Positions 21,486 to 33,370 of a stretch of 64,000 nt of DNA are shown piece after piece; the first letter of the stretch is position 1, and each line of letters opens with the position of its first letter. This DNA comes from Branchipolynoe longqiensis. Taxonomy: Eukaryota > Annelida > Polychaeta > Phyllodocida > Polynoidae. The notes beneath the pieces are model-generated. The model saw nothing but the letters and a program-made list of their open reading frames with translations. It did not search any database and was not told the DNA's origin. The stretch is from assembly GCA_030323885.1 (NCBI GenBank), contig JASIRB010001090.1, positions 1 through 64,000 on the forward strand, in the 5' to 3' direction. The translations under genes and the position numbers were made by a program.

Positions 21486-22354
21486 ATGAACAGGTTGGAG
21501 AGCTTACCTCGATCGGGCTATGGTGGTTAAATACTTCATTCGAGCCCCGGTGCAATTTCCAAGGTCGAATTTCATATAGGATTAAGGTGCAGGTTCACAA
21601 ATATGGTTGTGGAACACTGAGTTTTAGGAGGTTTTCATATTGGAATACATCACTAGAAAGCCAAAAATTATATCTAATTTCCTGGATATTCTTAGGACAT
21701 TTAGTTGGGACCGGATTGAGTAAATTAACAGTGAATATTAGGAAATAATTCAGTAGTTACAACACATGTCTACAGGACAGAACTGCCCATGATAGTACTG
21801 TGTTGGTATAGCCATAAATCCTAAACAATAGAGGAAACTCCAGTCAACCATGGGGGTATATGCTGGTCTGTGGCCCACTCATATACTTCCACTTGCCACT
21901 GGGGGAGGTCCTGTGGGGACTGTTGTACATCATTTAGATATATTTTTGGCATACCAATATATATATAATTATATATATGCATAATAAATAATTTTTATTT
22001 CCATTCATATTATTTATGGGAAGGCCGGTGCCAGAAGGCCTGGGGATAGGTGGCCAGTAAGCTATGTTCATAAATAACACTCTAATTATGCATCTGGTGC
22101 ATAATCCCCACAAATATGGCATTTCTTGCTGGTACAGCAACATTAACTTACCTAGTATATTATTGCATTTATATTTCATTTATTTTATTGTTGGTTATCA
22201 CATTTTATTTATATTTATATTATTTGAATTGAGGCCTGGTCGTGGGAGTCTTGGCGCCGGGAGGCCGGGAACCCTGGTGCCGGGAATCCCTGCGCCGATA
22301 GGCTGCCGTCTTCTCTCCCTCCCGAAACCCAAACCCCCTATGCCTATTATAAAT

Positions 22355-22690
22355 GCTATACATATACATATATATACATACATATACATACATATACATA
22401 CATATACATTAATATACACATACATATATACACATATATATACATACATATACATACACATACATATATATTAACATACATATACATATATATATCGATA
22501 TAAATATACATATACATATACACATACATGTGTATACATATAAATATACATATACCTATGTGTATATACATATATCAATATTACATATGCACCTATATAT
22601 ATATGTCTATATATACATCCATTCATATATACATATATACATATGGAGACCTATATATGTGACTACATAATTATATATATATATATGTGA
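22355..22690. repeat. ATACAT/ATATAC microsatellite
   Basis: Interleaved CATATACATA, ATACACATA and ATATAT words. Tyr/Ile/Cys-rich frames here are artefacts. Confidence 0.9.
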
Positions 22691-23682
22691 ATACATACTG
22701 TATTTAGAGATGACTGCATCATATATTGTAGAGTGGTCCTCCATTTGTCACTGGTAAGTTAACCCATGTGTAGTCTGTTTCACTCTCAGACTTATTGCAA
22801 GGGGCCTAAGCTCTGACACTTTAACACTCAGATTTTAACCAAAAGCTGCCAAGGAAAGCTTTCACACCTCAGGTTGCCAATGGTTCTCTGGGCTGCACCT
22901 CCACTGGCAGCTGAGCTCACTGAGTGTGAATGTGTCAGAGCTTATGCCCTTTGAATAGGTGTGAGAGTGGATTGGATTTGGTTTATAAGGGTCTGTGCCA
23001 TAGTGCACTACACACACATATTTCTGAAGGCACACACTACACAACAGTCAACTTGCTACTTGCAAATGGATTACCATTGTGAAGGATCTGGCAGAGTCAT
23101 CCTTACATTTAGGAACACTGGTAAGTTATTCTTCACCTGATATTGCAATATTATTTATATATTGTATAATATATATAATACATACATATGTATGTTCATA
23201 TGTGCATATATACATATACCTTTAAAAGTATGTGTATGTATACATGTACATGCATACTCAAAAATAAAATAAATAAAATATAAATGGAATATTATTTAGG
23301 GTAATGGCAGTGTTTGGTTAAAATCTGAGTGTGAAAGTGTCAGAGGTTAGGCCTCTTGCATTGTTGCAATAAGTCTGATACTGTGATAGTGACACAGACT
23401 ACATATGGATTAACTTAGCAGTGACAAATGGAGTATCACTCTAAGATATGTGATGCAGTCATCTCTAAATACAATATGTATTTATATGCATATATATATA
23501 TAGAGTCATGCATATATGTCTGCATATGTATATATATGTAGATGTATATATATATGTATATGTATGTATGTATGTATATGTAATATATACGTACATATAT
23601 ATTATATATGTATATACATGTATATGAAAATAAAAAAATAATTCCAATAATAATTAAAATAATATGGTAATAATAATGATGG

Positions 23683-23795
23683 CACCGGGACTCTCGGCCT
23701 GCCGGCGCCGGGACTCTCGGCCTGCCGGCGCCCGGACTCTCGGCCTCCCGGCGCCGGGACTCTCGGCCTCCCAGCGCCAGGCCTCCCAGCACCGG
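23683..23795. repeat. 23-bp GC-rich minisatellite, about four units
   Basis: Tandem units of GGCGCCGGGACTCTCGGCCT plus three bases, with minor changes. A shorter related GC-rich stretch (GGCGCCGGGAGGCCGGG) lies near 22250-22310 on the other side of the inverted structure. Confidence 0.85.
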
Positions 23796-23920
23796 TATTC
23801 CCTTAAATAATATGAATAGAAATAAAAAGTGATAACCAACAATAAAATAAATCAAATACAATTATATTTAAGGTAGGTTTTTCTTAATGTTGTACCAGCA
23901 AGACAAGCCATATTTGTTGT

Positions 23921-24634
23921 GGTAATTCGCGCACGAGGCAAAGAAGGAACAAGCAGCCAAAGAAGGAACAAGCAGCACCTGATTTCCGCCCCGCCCACTA
24001 CTCACTTCTCGCCTGATCCTGGCCCGAGTAACTTCTCCCACCCACCCACCCGCTTCTTTATGGGGTTAAGTGCTGATGTTGTTCATTGTTCTTGATATAT
24101 GTTCCTATTGTACTTATCTTTGCTCTAATCCTACAGATTCACGGCCTCACCTGGCCCTGCACTCACCACTGCTTATCTTGTCGGGAGCCAGCCTCCCTCA
24201 CTAACACGCGCCTGACGCACGACTGTCCGAGCCTGCCTCAGACCGATCTTTAACGAGATCTCGCTTGTCTCTCCTGTTCGATATATATATGTTATTGATC
24301 AATTGATGCCTCATAACTCCTACATTAGATTCTTAGTGATATCTCATTTACTTGACGCGATGTGTCCTTAAGCTTAACTACTCCGATATGGAACTGACAC
24401 TTATCGCCCTCAGATAGAGTACTGAACATTCTCTGGTAGTTAGCAATTATCTAGTCCCTTGATGGATCTCTCTACCATTTCTGAACTAATGATTGACTGA
24501 TTTGTTGTTTATTATAATTGATGATAATTATATAACCTGATGTTATTGAACTCATTAAAATCGCCTTTCCGAAACCCTCTCCTCTTCTTTGTCCGAGTGC
24601 TGCGAATTACCTATGTTGGGTAGGCAACATGGTT
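23921..24634 (-). repeat. Solo hairpin-plus-TIR LTR-like unit (U5), inside L1
   Basis: On the minus strand it starts with the hairpin ATGTTGCCTACCCAACAT, then AGGTAATTCGCAGCACTCGG, and ends with CTCGTGCGCGAATTACC, an inverted match. The plus strand has CTCCCACCCACCCACCCGC at about 24035. The empty version of this site exists inside the left half of L1 at about 22100-22130 (inverted), which shows that the hairpin is part of the inserted unit. No ORF. Confidence 0.65.
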
Positions 24635-25157
24635 AATGCATCATATGCATAATCACAGTTAATTATTTATTATGCATATATATATTGGTATGCAAAAAAT
24701 ATATCTAAATGATGTACAACAGTCCCCACAGGAACTCCCCCAGTGGCAAGTGGAAGTATATGAGTGGGCCACAGACCAGCATATACCCCCATGGTTGACT
24801 GGAGTTTCCTCTATTGTTTAGGATTTATGGCTATACCAACACAGTACTACTATGGGCAGTTCTGTCCTGTAGACATGTGTTGTAACTACTGAATTATTTC
24901 CTAATATTCACTGTTAATTTACTCGATCCGGTCCCAACTAAATGTCCTATGAATATTCAGGAAATTAGATATAATTTTTTGCTTTCTAGTGATGTATTCT
25001 AATATGAAAACAACCCAAAACTCAGTGTTCCACAACCATATTTGTGAACCTGCACATTAATCTTATATGAAATTCGACCTTCGAAATTGAACCGGGGCTC
25101 GAATTAGGTACTTTAACCATCGTAGCTCAAACGAGGTAAGCTCTCCAACCTGATGAA

Positions 25158-25708
25158 GTATCTGCCACTAAGTGAAAGGTCAGTGCGGTACAATGACAGA
25201 ATACAATAGGTGAGTTTAAATTCCTTGAAAGCTAGTGATGCAATAATTCAGATCAATGTAAATATGGAAAGGAAATGCCAAAACAAATATGATACAAGGT
25301 GCAAACCATTGCCACAAAAATAACCAAGATTTGTTACTTGCTTACCTTTGAGGGTAGTGCACAGTGGGTGACAATGGTCTAACACATATATGAAGCTCTC
25401 GTCATATTATGCAGCTCAAATGTCCCGTGTCTCCTCAATAAGGGAGCCTCAGTCCTACAGCAGAATGACCTACATCTGGCTATATTTTGAAGCTGTGTAA
25501 AGAACCTCATTTTGGCATCCATCCACATGCCCTAGATCTAAGAGGGGCGAGTGAAGAGCCATTGATTGTGTATCAAATATGTAGGGAAATTATATCCTGC
25601 AGCAGACATGATTAATTGCTGGGTAGGAAGGGAAAGGGGGTAATCCTTAAAGAACAATAGGGCCTACTGTCTTCTAACCTTGCACTGTATTGCTATACCA
25701 TATTTCTT
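25158..25708 (-). mobile_element. Upstream region of the CR1-like element (copy 1, part 2)
   Basis: This continues the sequence interrupted at 21490 and matches the inverse of 56237-57345, without the MITE present there. The stretch ends at 25708, where the second DIRS-type element begins. Confidence 0.75.
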
Positions 25709-25711
25709 TCA

Positions 25712-25865
25712 GAGGCGGAGGCGATAGTAGGGTATAGTGGTTTTTATTTTACGAACATTGTGGAAGGGCTAGTGTTATGAGCATTAAATATCAATCAATT
25801 AGTACATGATTTCAATGGTTCAAGGTCAGTGTCCGGTGGGTGGGACTCAAACCCTCAACCCTGCC
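25712..25865 (-). repeat. Split direct repeat B2
   Basis: GGCGATAGTAGGGTATAGTG through GGGACTCAAACCCTCAACC, about 90% identical by eye to B1 at 26190-26345. It forms the terminal unit of the element. Confidence 0.85.
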
Positions 25866-25911
25866 AGTGTCTAGTATTAATAATGGTGTGGGTGGGTGGG
25901 GAAGAAGGGGT

Positions 25912-26191
25912 AGATCCTTCCAAGGCGGCGGGTTCAGCAGTTCTGAATTTTAAAGATGGCGGGGGGTCACCTGGCCGGGTTTGCGGAATATTTTATTTGT
26001 GCATGGGGGATGGAGGAGCCCTGAAAGCAGCCGGCTAGTTCTTTCATTATCCGCCAGTCGGTATGGGGGAGGGGTGCTGGTGGTTTAGTTCACGGGAATT
26101 CCAACAGGCGGTGCGACCGTCTCATTTTTGGGTTTGGGCCGCTTCCGCCCCCGTGAATTATGCATGTTACATATAACATGTACAATTCACG
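25912..26191 (-). repeat. Split direct repeat A2 with terminal hairpin
   Basis: Matches A1 (29130-29240 joined to 33691-33849). At the B1/A2 border (26153-26191) sits the palindrome GCATGTTACATATAACATGT flanked by GTGAATT and AATTCAC. The A start (AATTCACGGGGGCGGAAG, minus strand) and B end (CTCCACCTCCGTGAATT) are inverted matches, so the border reads TIR, hairpin, TIR. Confidence 0.8.
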
Positions 26192-26345
26192 GAGGTGGAG
26201 GTGATAGTAGGGTATAGTGGTTTTTATTTTACAAACATCATGGAAGGCCTAGTGTTATGAGCATTAAGTATAAATCAATTAGTATATGAGTTCAATGGTT
26301 CAAGGCCAGTGTCAGGTGGGCGGGACTCAAACCCTCAACCAGTTA
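26190..26345 (-). repeat. Split direct repeat B1
   Basis: GGAGGTGATAGTAGGGTATA through CGGGACTCAAACCCTCAACC, matching B2 at 25712-25865. It follows the recombinase remnant on the minus strand. Confidence 0.85.
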
Positions 26346-26389
26346 CTTGAGGGATCGAGGATTGCTCACTACCATGTCCCTAGGGACGT

Positions 26390-27203
26390 AGATGTGCACC
26401 GCCACGGAGGTCCAGGATCCAAGCTTCATGATTTGCTTGATTGACTGACCGGCGGAGGCACACGCCTGCGCTCCACCTCTGCAAAGCCCATACAGCGTGT
26501 ACTGGCCTGGGGCTTCCACTCCGTTTGCTGTGAGGCCCGCTCATATTGTCGCAAGCAGCGTGGGCGCCTGGATGGGCCGTCCTCCTCGGAGCGTGAATGA
26601 CGTTTCAGCTGGACGGGGGCGCTGGAACTTGATGTACCGCTCCCAGGCTGCCAGGGGACAGTATCTGGAGAGTGCTTTTTCTGGATGATGAATCTCTGGC
26701 CCGGTCTCCAACTGGTTTTAGTGGAGCGGAGTGTTATTATGAGCCCTTCCCGTGCCCGGGTGTTGTGCCACTGTGAGCACCCATGCTTGAGGGCCTGTTG
26801 TGTCGAGGTAGCGTATCAGTGCCCTGACATGGTCTGGTGTTATGGGTGGTGCAGTCTTTTTCTTGTGTTGGGAGAGGCGTAGACGGCCCCTCTTCATCCC
26901 GGTTATGGGTTAGATTTCAAATTCTGATACCCTGCCCCCGTACAGCCGAACCCTTGTTTGTGTGCCACTGATGTAGTTAATCCCCCCCCCCCCCCGGGGG
27001 ATGCAAGGGTCTCTTTCAGGTAGAGTATGTAGGCCATCAGGTCGTACTGTGTCGGGGCGAGTGGATCGAGCATGCGGCAAACTGTAAGTATTTCCTTGCC
27101 TGCGCCACTTTGTTCCTCCATGTACCCCTCGCCAGGCCGGCAAAGTACAACTCAAGGATCCGGTTGTGAACTTGTCGTGAGTAGCCTGGGAATAGAGGAG
27201 CAA
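26390..27203 (-). pseudogene. Tyrosine recombinase remnant
   Basis: The N-terminal part reads MEEQSGAGKEILTVCRMLDP and LAPTQYDLMAYILYLKETL, then a poly-C/G tract (26982-27000) disrupts it. The C-terminal part reads LSRYCPLAAWERYIKFQ, then YTLYGLCRGGAQACASA and WTSVAVHIYVPRDMV. The box corresponding to His-x-x-Arg has Tyr at the His position (LYGLCRG), as in the element at 59376. The nucleophile Tyr is kept (VHIYVP). Several frame changes. Confidence 0.75.
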
Positions 27204-27227
27204 TTTATAGGAGATTAACAGGCCACG

Positions 27228-27820
27228 TTACAAGCCAATGGTAAATACATTGTGAAATGAGACCTCTCCTTCAGTGATGTTAAGTTCTCTGGTGAGGGGG
27301 TCTGCCCTGGCCTTTGCTGTTGTGTCGAAGGCCTTCCTCCTTAGTGAATCGGCGAGTATTAGGTCTTTCCCTGGTTTGTGTCGGATCTCCACCTCACAAC
27401 CATGTGTTGCTGCGTACAGCCGGATCTCCCTGGTGCAGGCCATCAGGATGCTGTCTCTGCCTGGCGGAGTTGTCAGTGTTGATGGTTATGAGGTGATCTT
27501 CTGAGTGTGGCGGTGCCAGGGCTCCCATCGCCATGACAAGGTTTATGGCCTCAAGGTGTACGATGTTGGTGAATCTGGCCTTGATGGTGTCGGCGTATCA
27601 CCTGCCATAGTATTAGCTCTTGGAGAAGCCACCCCCGGCAACGAGTGAGGAGTCGCACTCGATGATCCAGGGGGTCTTGGGGTCTGCCTTTAGGAGGACG
27701 AGGCCGTTGGATCTTGTGGTGAACTCCAGGAACCACCTGATATCGTCACGGATCTCATCGGGAACAGTGTGGCTGCCTTTGTGGGGTGTCTTCCGTAGGG
27801 CATCGTATATGCGGGACATG
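27228..27820 (-). pseudogene. RNase H and RT thumb of DIRS-type element
   Basis: Minus frames read SRIYDALRKTPHKGSHTVPD and IRWFLEFTTRSNGLVLL, then WIIECDSSLVAGGGFSKS (first RNase H acidic residue) and, in another frame, HGCEVEIRHKPGKDLILADS (C-terminal RNase H box ending LADSLRR). The order matches the elements at 10132 and 60135. Confidence 0.85.
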
Positions 27821-28440
27821 AAGCGCCTGGTGGGGGCTACACATTTCGCTCTGTGCTGGAGCCTCCCAACCAGTCGCTGTCTGTCTTTCCTGGTTGCTGT
27901 TTCTCTGTCGTCCCATTTCTGGCATTCCTCGAGGGTGTCCTCGAGCTTTGATCATGGTATCGTGACCCTCATATCTTCTGCAGATATCTGGAAACCGAGC
28001 CACTTTATGGACTTGGCTGGGGGGTGGTACTTTGTCGGGGAGAGACCAAGTCTGAGTCTCGCTGCCAGGCTGGTTAGGCATTGTCAGCTTCCCAGCGACT
28101 CGGGGCTACGCCCACAAAGTCGTCCAGGTAGCAATGCGCAAAGTGTCCCTTCCTTCTGAGGAGGTACACAACAGCATATGTGGTCCGAGCACAGGCCATG
28201 GAAAATGTGCCGCATCCAAATGGTGGCACTATGTCGGAGTAATGGCAGCCATCTATTTGAATTCCAAGGAGTGGTGTGGATAGTGGGCAGGTGAGCAGCT
28301 GGCGGTAGGCTCGGGCGAGATCAGCACACTAGAGGTAGCAGCCACTACCCAGATGGGTCACTTCGTCGGCAGATGGGTCACTTCGTCGGCAGGTCTCCCA
28401 CTGCCAGTCTTTTGTCTTTTGCCATTCCCGCTATTTGGTG
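27821..28440 (-). pseudogene. Reverse transcriptase of DIRS-type element
   Basis: The minus strand encodes DLARAYRQLLTCPLSTPLLG (motif A), PPFGCGTFSMACARTTYAVV, and GHFAHCYLDDFVGVAPS (YLDD box) at about 28120. An imperfect 22-bp direct duplication (GATGGGTCACTTCGTCGGCA, 28353-28400) interrupts the segment before motif A, and a frame change separates the thumb. Confidence 0.85.
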
Positions 28441-28469
28441 CATACGATCGATCAGCGGGTCTTTCCATG

Positions 28470-29110
28470 CTATGGGGATCTCGGTGATTTTATAATCGTA
28501 CCCAGGGCAGCAAAGTATTCAGGCCAGGTCGCCTCACTGAGTCCAATTTTGTCCCTCTTATCTCCCTGAGTGATGTACAGGTGAGGAAGCCATGATTTTT
28601 TACCTTTCTTCCTGCCTACACCGGATCCGGCTGCGGCGAGAGTCTCAGTGATCCCCTCCGACTGGTCGTTGTCATCGTAGTCGTCTTCACGCCATTGGGG
28701 GTTGTAGCAGGGGTTGCTACCTCCCAGCAAACTGGCCATGTGTGAGCAGTTACCTGTGCGGTTTTGCCTCCAGTGCCTCCATCCTGCCCATCAGCTCTGA
28801 CTTAAGTGTGCTGATGTGCGCTGCCATGGAAGACTCCATCTGGGCTGCCATCGTCTCCTTTACCACATTGACAATGCCTGCCATTGTAGGATTTGCTTGC
28901 GATGTTAACGGGGCCGGCGTGTCTGATGGCGGCGATGCCTTCCTTTTCGGCGGCTACTCAGGTGTTTTTTCTCCACGGTCAGAGTCATCTTCCGGACCCG
29001 GCTGCACTGCCCTGGGGCACCCATGGGGCTTACGAGTGTTGTTACTCTTTGCTGCTGCTTTCCTTGTGGCTTTCCTGGCATTTAGCATGGTGTTACGTTA
29101 TGTTACACGC
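28470..29110 (-). pseudogene. gag-like ORF of DIRS-type element
   Basis: From an ATG near 29085 the minus strand encodes a basic N-terminus (MLNARKATRKAAAKSNN). After one stop it continues with KRKASPPSDTPAPLTSQANP and a helical stretch (KETMAAQMESSMAAHISTLK). After a frame change comes MASLLGGSNPCYNPQWREDD, then WLPHLYITQGDKRDKIGLSE. It lies where gag sits in DIRS-type elements. No zinc knuckle is visible. Confidence 0.6.
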
Positions 29111-29129
29111 AAAAGAAATAAACGAAGAA

Positions 29130-29240
29130 GGGTGGTGGGTTGAGCAGTTGAGAATTTTAAAGATGGTGGGGGGGTCATGTGGCCGGGTTTGGTAGGAAAT
29201 TTGATTCGCGCATGGGGGGGCGGGGGTGGAGGAGCCCTGG
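29130..29240 (-). repeat. Split direct repeat A1, inner part
   Basis: GTTGAGCAGTTGAGAATTTT, AAGATGGTGG and GGAGGAGCCCTGG match A2 at 25925-26020. The repeat is cut at 29240 by an insertion and resumes at 33691 with GAGGCAGCCGGCTAGTTC. Confidence 0.85.
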
Positions 29241-29439
29241 GGCCTTATGCATGAATCGGTGATAGGCTTAGCCGGAGTTAGGGCGCTAGCACCGGTTAGC
29301 TATCTCAGGGTAGCGGCGGGTTGGAGAAATAGGTCAAGCCGTATGCATGAATGTGTTAGCCACCGCGGATAGCTAACCGTGAAATTATTTATAGATTTGG
29401 GAAATCCCTTGAGTCAACAATATGACTAAGGCCGCCAAT

Positions 29440-29800
29440 GCGGCGGCGGCATTAATATCGGTTTGAATTTAGGGTTAAATTGATAAGATTTCACTTATTG
29501 CGTATGTAATTCTGTTAAATATGACAGCATTGAATAGATTTGGGCGTAATATATTGCCGCCGATTCGGCGGCAACGGCGGTGGCCATGTTTATTTGACGT
29601 TGGACAGTATGGATATCGACGTCACTGCGGCGGGGGCGGTTTGTTTACTTTACATTCGTTGATTCGAAAATATTAATATCGCCGCTGCTCCCGCAGCAGC
29701 GTTAATATCGCTTCGCATTTAGGGTTAAATTGATAAAAATTTCACTTATTGCGTGTGTAATTCTGTTAAATATGACAGCATTGAATAGATTGAGAGCCTC
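29440..29800. repeat. Two direct copies of a 100-bp unit
   Basis: GGCATTAATATCGGTTTGAA through GACAGCATTGAATAGATT (about 29447-29540) recurs at about 29698-29798 with few changes. Between and around them are GCCGCC/CGGCGG palindromes. Confidence 0.75.
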
Positions 29801-30334
29801 ACACGGCACACTACCCAGTGCGGCTAGCAGTTAAACCTGACTTGGGGCTAAATGTATGAGCAACGGGTTATCTGCGCCGGTGTTAAGGGCGGCCGACGGG
29901 GTAGCTATCGTCGGTGTTGGTATATGGGTCACGTGAAATGTATGTATGCCAAGCACGCCCTTGTTATCAATTCAATTCTTTTATTTTAACTCTCTGCAAG
30001 GTATGTTTACAATAAATTGAGGTGATACAATAAATGCATACAAATTCCTTACAGACAGAAAGGATCCCAGAAAAGCGATGCTTATCTAGCTGGTCTCCAT
30101 GATGTGAATGAACAAGTGATGACAATAACAAATTATTAAACTTAAGCTACATTTTTAACTAATGATTATGATGAGATACTGATGCGTCTCTTCACAGTTA
30201 GTAAAAAACAAAGTAATGATAGGAATATTATATGGATATTGTGTCATGGATTCATGTACTTACATGCAGTATCAGTAGTTATTTTGCATGTATGTTAATA
30301 GGGGTATTATATATATTCTTTACTGGTAATCGAT

Positions 30335-31880
30335 TTAGTATGCATTGAGATAGCTTATCTTTAGTTTTTTACAGAAGTTTTTCAAAGTTTGAAGGTTTCT
30401 AATCTCTACTGGTATTGAGTTCCAGATATTCGTTCCTTGGTTTTCAGTTGTTATTTTGCCATATTTGTTTCTAGTGCGTTTGTGATGTATGTTATTTATC
30501 TGTCGTGTGTTATGGGAATGGACCTGATTGTTTTCTTTGAAGAGATTATCAAATATTTCAGGGAGGAGGCCATTCTTTTGCTTGTAAACAAATTTTGCAA
30601 TGTATATTTTATAAATGTCAGTTACCATAAGTAAGTCCAGGTCTTTATGAAGTGATTTAGTTGGGGTGAGATAGTCTTTGCTATACAGTATTTTCAGGGC
30701 TCTGTTTTGTTGTGTTTGTATCTTTTTTAGGGTTGATGATTTGGCTCTCCCATACACCTCTATACCATACTGGATTTTGGAGTAAACGTATGCATAGTAT
30801 AGTAATTTTTTATTTTCCTCATGTACCCGTCGTCTGATTATTTTAAATGAGTTAGCCGTTTTAATTATTGAATTATTTAAGTCATCAATATGTTCATCCC
30901 AGTTGAGGTTCTCATCTAGAATTATACCTAGGTATTTCACAGAAGGGACTCTCTTTATTGTGTTATTGTTTATCTTTATGTTGTTTAGGTAATCAGGAAT
31001 GGTTGTACTTCTGCTTTTAAATATTGTGTAGCATGTTTTGTTCAGGTTTACTGTTAATTTGTTATCATTGCACCATGTAAATATGTCTGAAAGGAATGTT
31101 TTAATTGAATGTTTTAGTTGTTTGGGTGAATTTGAGGTTATGAAGCCGTTGGTATCATCTGCAAATAACCTTGTTTTGACATCTTGTTTTGTACAGTTGA
31201 CTATATCATTTGTGTAGATCAAAAATAGGAGAGGTCCCAGGACAGAACCTTGGGGGACACCATTGCTGATTGAGTTTAGCTTGGATCGTTTACCGTTTAT
31301 GTATGTAAATTGCTTTCTATTGCTTAGGTAACTCTCAAACCATTTAAGTCCCTGGCCTCGAATTCCGTTGTGCCTAAGTTTTGAGAGTAGGATGTCATGG
31401 TCTACGGTATCAAATGCTTTGCTCAGGTCTAAGTAGACTCCTGCAACATGTTTCCCATTTTCAAGGTCTTGTAGTATGTTGTCTAAGATTTCAGTCAGAG
31501 CCATTATTGCTGAGTGATTCTCTCTAAATCCAAATTGGTATTTGTATAATATTTTGTATTTGTTAAGAAATTGGTAAACTCTTTTGTACATTAGTTTTTC
31601 CATTAATTTGTTTAGGGTACTGAGTAGGCTGATTGGCCTGTAGTTATCAACTAGGTATTTCTCATTTTTCTTATGGATGGGTATTACTTTTGCAACTTTG
31701 AGATTTTCAGGAACAGTAGCATTTGCAAATGATAGGTTTATTATGTGGGAGATAGATGGTGCGAGTAGAGTGTCACACTCTTTGATTATTTTTGGCGAGA
31801 TATTGTCATGTCCGCTTGACTTATTAGGATTTAGTTTCTTTATTTCTTCTAGGGTTTCTTGTTCATTGGTGGGTGTTAGC
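30335..31880 (-). pseudogene. Non-LTR retrotransposon reverse transcriptase, nearly intact
   Basis: Minus-strand RT covering fingers, palm and thumb. Upstream of the long frame (31880-31604) the sequence encodes NEQETLEEIKKLNPNKSSGH and IPIHKKNEKYLVDNYRPISL. The long frame, 422 codons from ATG 31601-31603, has FGFRENHSAIMALTEILDN, GVYLDLSKAFDTVDHDILL (motif A), GVPQGSVLGPLLFLIYTND, and TRLFADDTNGF (FADD catalytic box). It ends in the usual GTNIWNSIPVEIRNLQTLKN. The endonuclease is missing (5' truncation at about 31880). The 3' UTR runs to about 29960 and is AT-rich. It belongs to a non-LTR clade without RNase H; a finer assignment is not made. Confidence 0.88.
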
Positions 31881-31989
31881 TAACCTGTGAGTTAATTATA
31901 GATTTTGGGGAAACCCCTCTGGGAATGTACCCGGCGAGCGTCGTAGGAGTCCGGAGGGACCACCCCTTCCTCCCCCCACCCCCTCCCAA

Positions 31990-33370
31990 TTCCCCTGACG
32001 AGACAGGGGTTGGTTGGTTGGTTGGTTGGTTGTTTGGTTGTTGGTTGGTTGTTGGTTGGTTGGTTGTTGGTTGGTTGTTGGTTGTGTGTCTGTGTGTGTA
32101 TGTGTGTGTATGTGTGTGTGTCTGTGTGTATGTGGCTGTGTGTGTATGTGTGTGTCTCTTTGTCTGTGTGTGTCTCCTGTGTGTGTCTCTGTGTGTGTCT
32201 CTGTGTTTCTGTGTGTCTCTGTGTGTGTCTGTATGTGTGTCTGTGTGTGTGACTCTGTGTGTATGTGTGTGTCTGTGTGTCTGTGTGTGTGTCTCTGTGT
32301 GTGTCTCTGTGTGTGTCTCTGTGTGTCTCTATGTGTGTGTCTGTATATGTGTGTCTGTCCGTGTGTGTGTGTCTCTGTGTGTGTCTGTGTGTGTGTCTCT
32401 GTGTGTGTGTCACTCTGTGTTTTGTGTGTCTGTGTGTGTGTCTCTGTGTGTGTCTCTGTGTTTATGTGTGTCTGTGTGTGTCTGTGTGTGTCTCTGTGTG
32501 TGTCTCTGTGTGTGTCTGTGTGTGTCTCTGTGTGTGTCTCTGTGTCTGTGTGTGTGTGTCTCTGTGTGTGTGTCTGTGTGTGTGTCTCTGTGTGTGTCTG
32601 TGTCTGTGTGTGTCTCTGTGTTTGTGTCTCTGACACAGAGACACACACAGCAACAGAGACACAAAGACACAGAGACAACACACAGAGACACACACAAGCA
32701 CACAACAGACACAGAGACACACACACATACACACATATAGACAGAGACACACACATAGACACAGAGACACACACACACACACAGAGACACACACACAGAC
32801 ACACAGACAGAGACACACAGACAGAGACACACAGACAGAGACACACACACAGAGACACACACACAGACACACACATAGCGCACACTCAGAGACACACACA
32901 GAGACACGGAGATACACACAAATACACACACAGACAGAGAGACACATATAGAGACACACACACAGACACACACACAGACACAGAAACCCATACAGAGACA
33001 CACACAGAGACACAGAGACACACACACATAGAGACAGAGACACACACAGAGACACACACAGAGACACAAACACAGAGACACAGAGATACACACACAGACA
33101 CATACAGAGACAGACACACAGAGACACACAGAGAAACAGAGACACACACACAGACACACACACACAGACACACACACCGAGACACATATACACACACATA
33201 CACACACAGCAACAGAGACACAAAGACACAAAGACACAGAGACACACACACACAGACACAGAGACACAACACAGAGACACACACAGAGACACACACAGAC
33301 ACAGAGACACCCACACAGAGACACACACACACAGACACACAGACACACATACACATACAGAGACATAGTG
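31990..33370. repeat. GTGTGTCTCT microsatellite with one head-to-head strand switch
   Basis: A GGTT tract (32009-32090) leads into TGTGTGTCTCTGTG units to about 32632. There the strand reverses abruptly to CACAGAGACACACA units, which run to about 33370. The two arms are about 600 and 740 bp, forming a giant imperfect palindrome. Very long Cys/Val/Leu-rich and Thr/His-rich frames on both strands are artefacts. Confidence 0.96.

Larger units (their letters stand above)
22140..23880. repeat. Nested inverted repeats inside L1
   Basis: Outer pair: 22160-22260 (TTTATTTTATTGTTGGTTATCA) with its inverse at 23800-23860. Inner pair: 22735-22850 (TTATTGCAAGGGGCCTAAGC, then CACTCAGATTTTAACCAAA) with its inverse at 23315-23400. 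The segment at 22900-23125 is related to 7310-7545. The layout suggests successive insertions of fold-back elements. Confidence 0.7.
21491..25152. mobile_element. Long-TIR DNA element L1, 5-bp target duplication ATGAA
   Basis: The ends are CAGGTTGGAGAGCTTACCTC and its inverse, GAGGTAAGCTCTCCAACCTG. The inverted repeats extend about 500 bp (21491-22000 and 24660-25152). The element is flanked by ATGAA at 21486-21490 and 25153-25157. The unoccupied site (TTCATGAA with one ATGAA) is present at about 57350 on the opposite strand. The 3,662-bp interior holds microsatellites, further inverted repeats and one solo LTR-like unit, but no transposase. The 5-bp duplication and CAGG ends would fit a non-autonomous hAT-like element; that assignment is inference. 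Confidence 0.85.
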
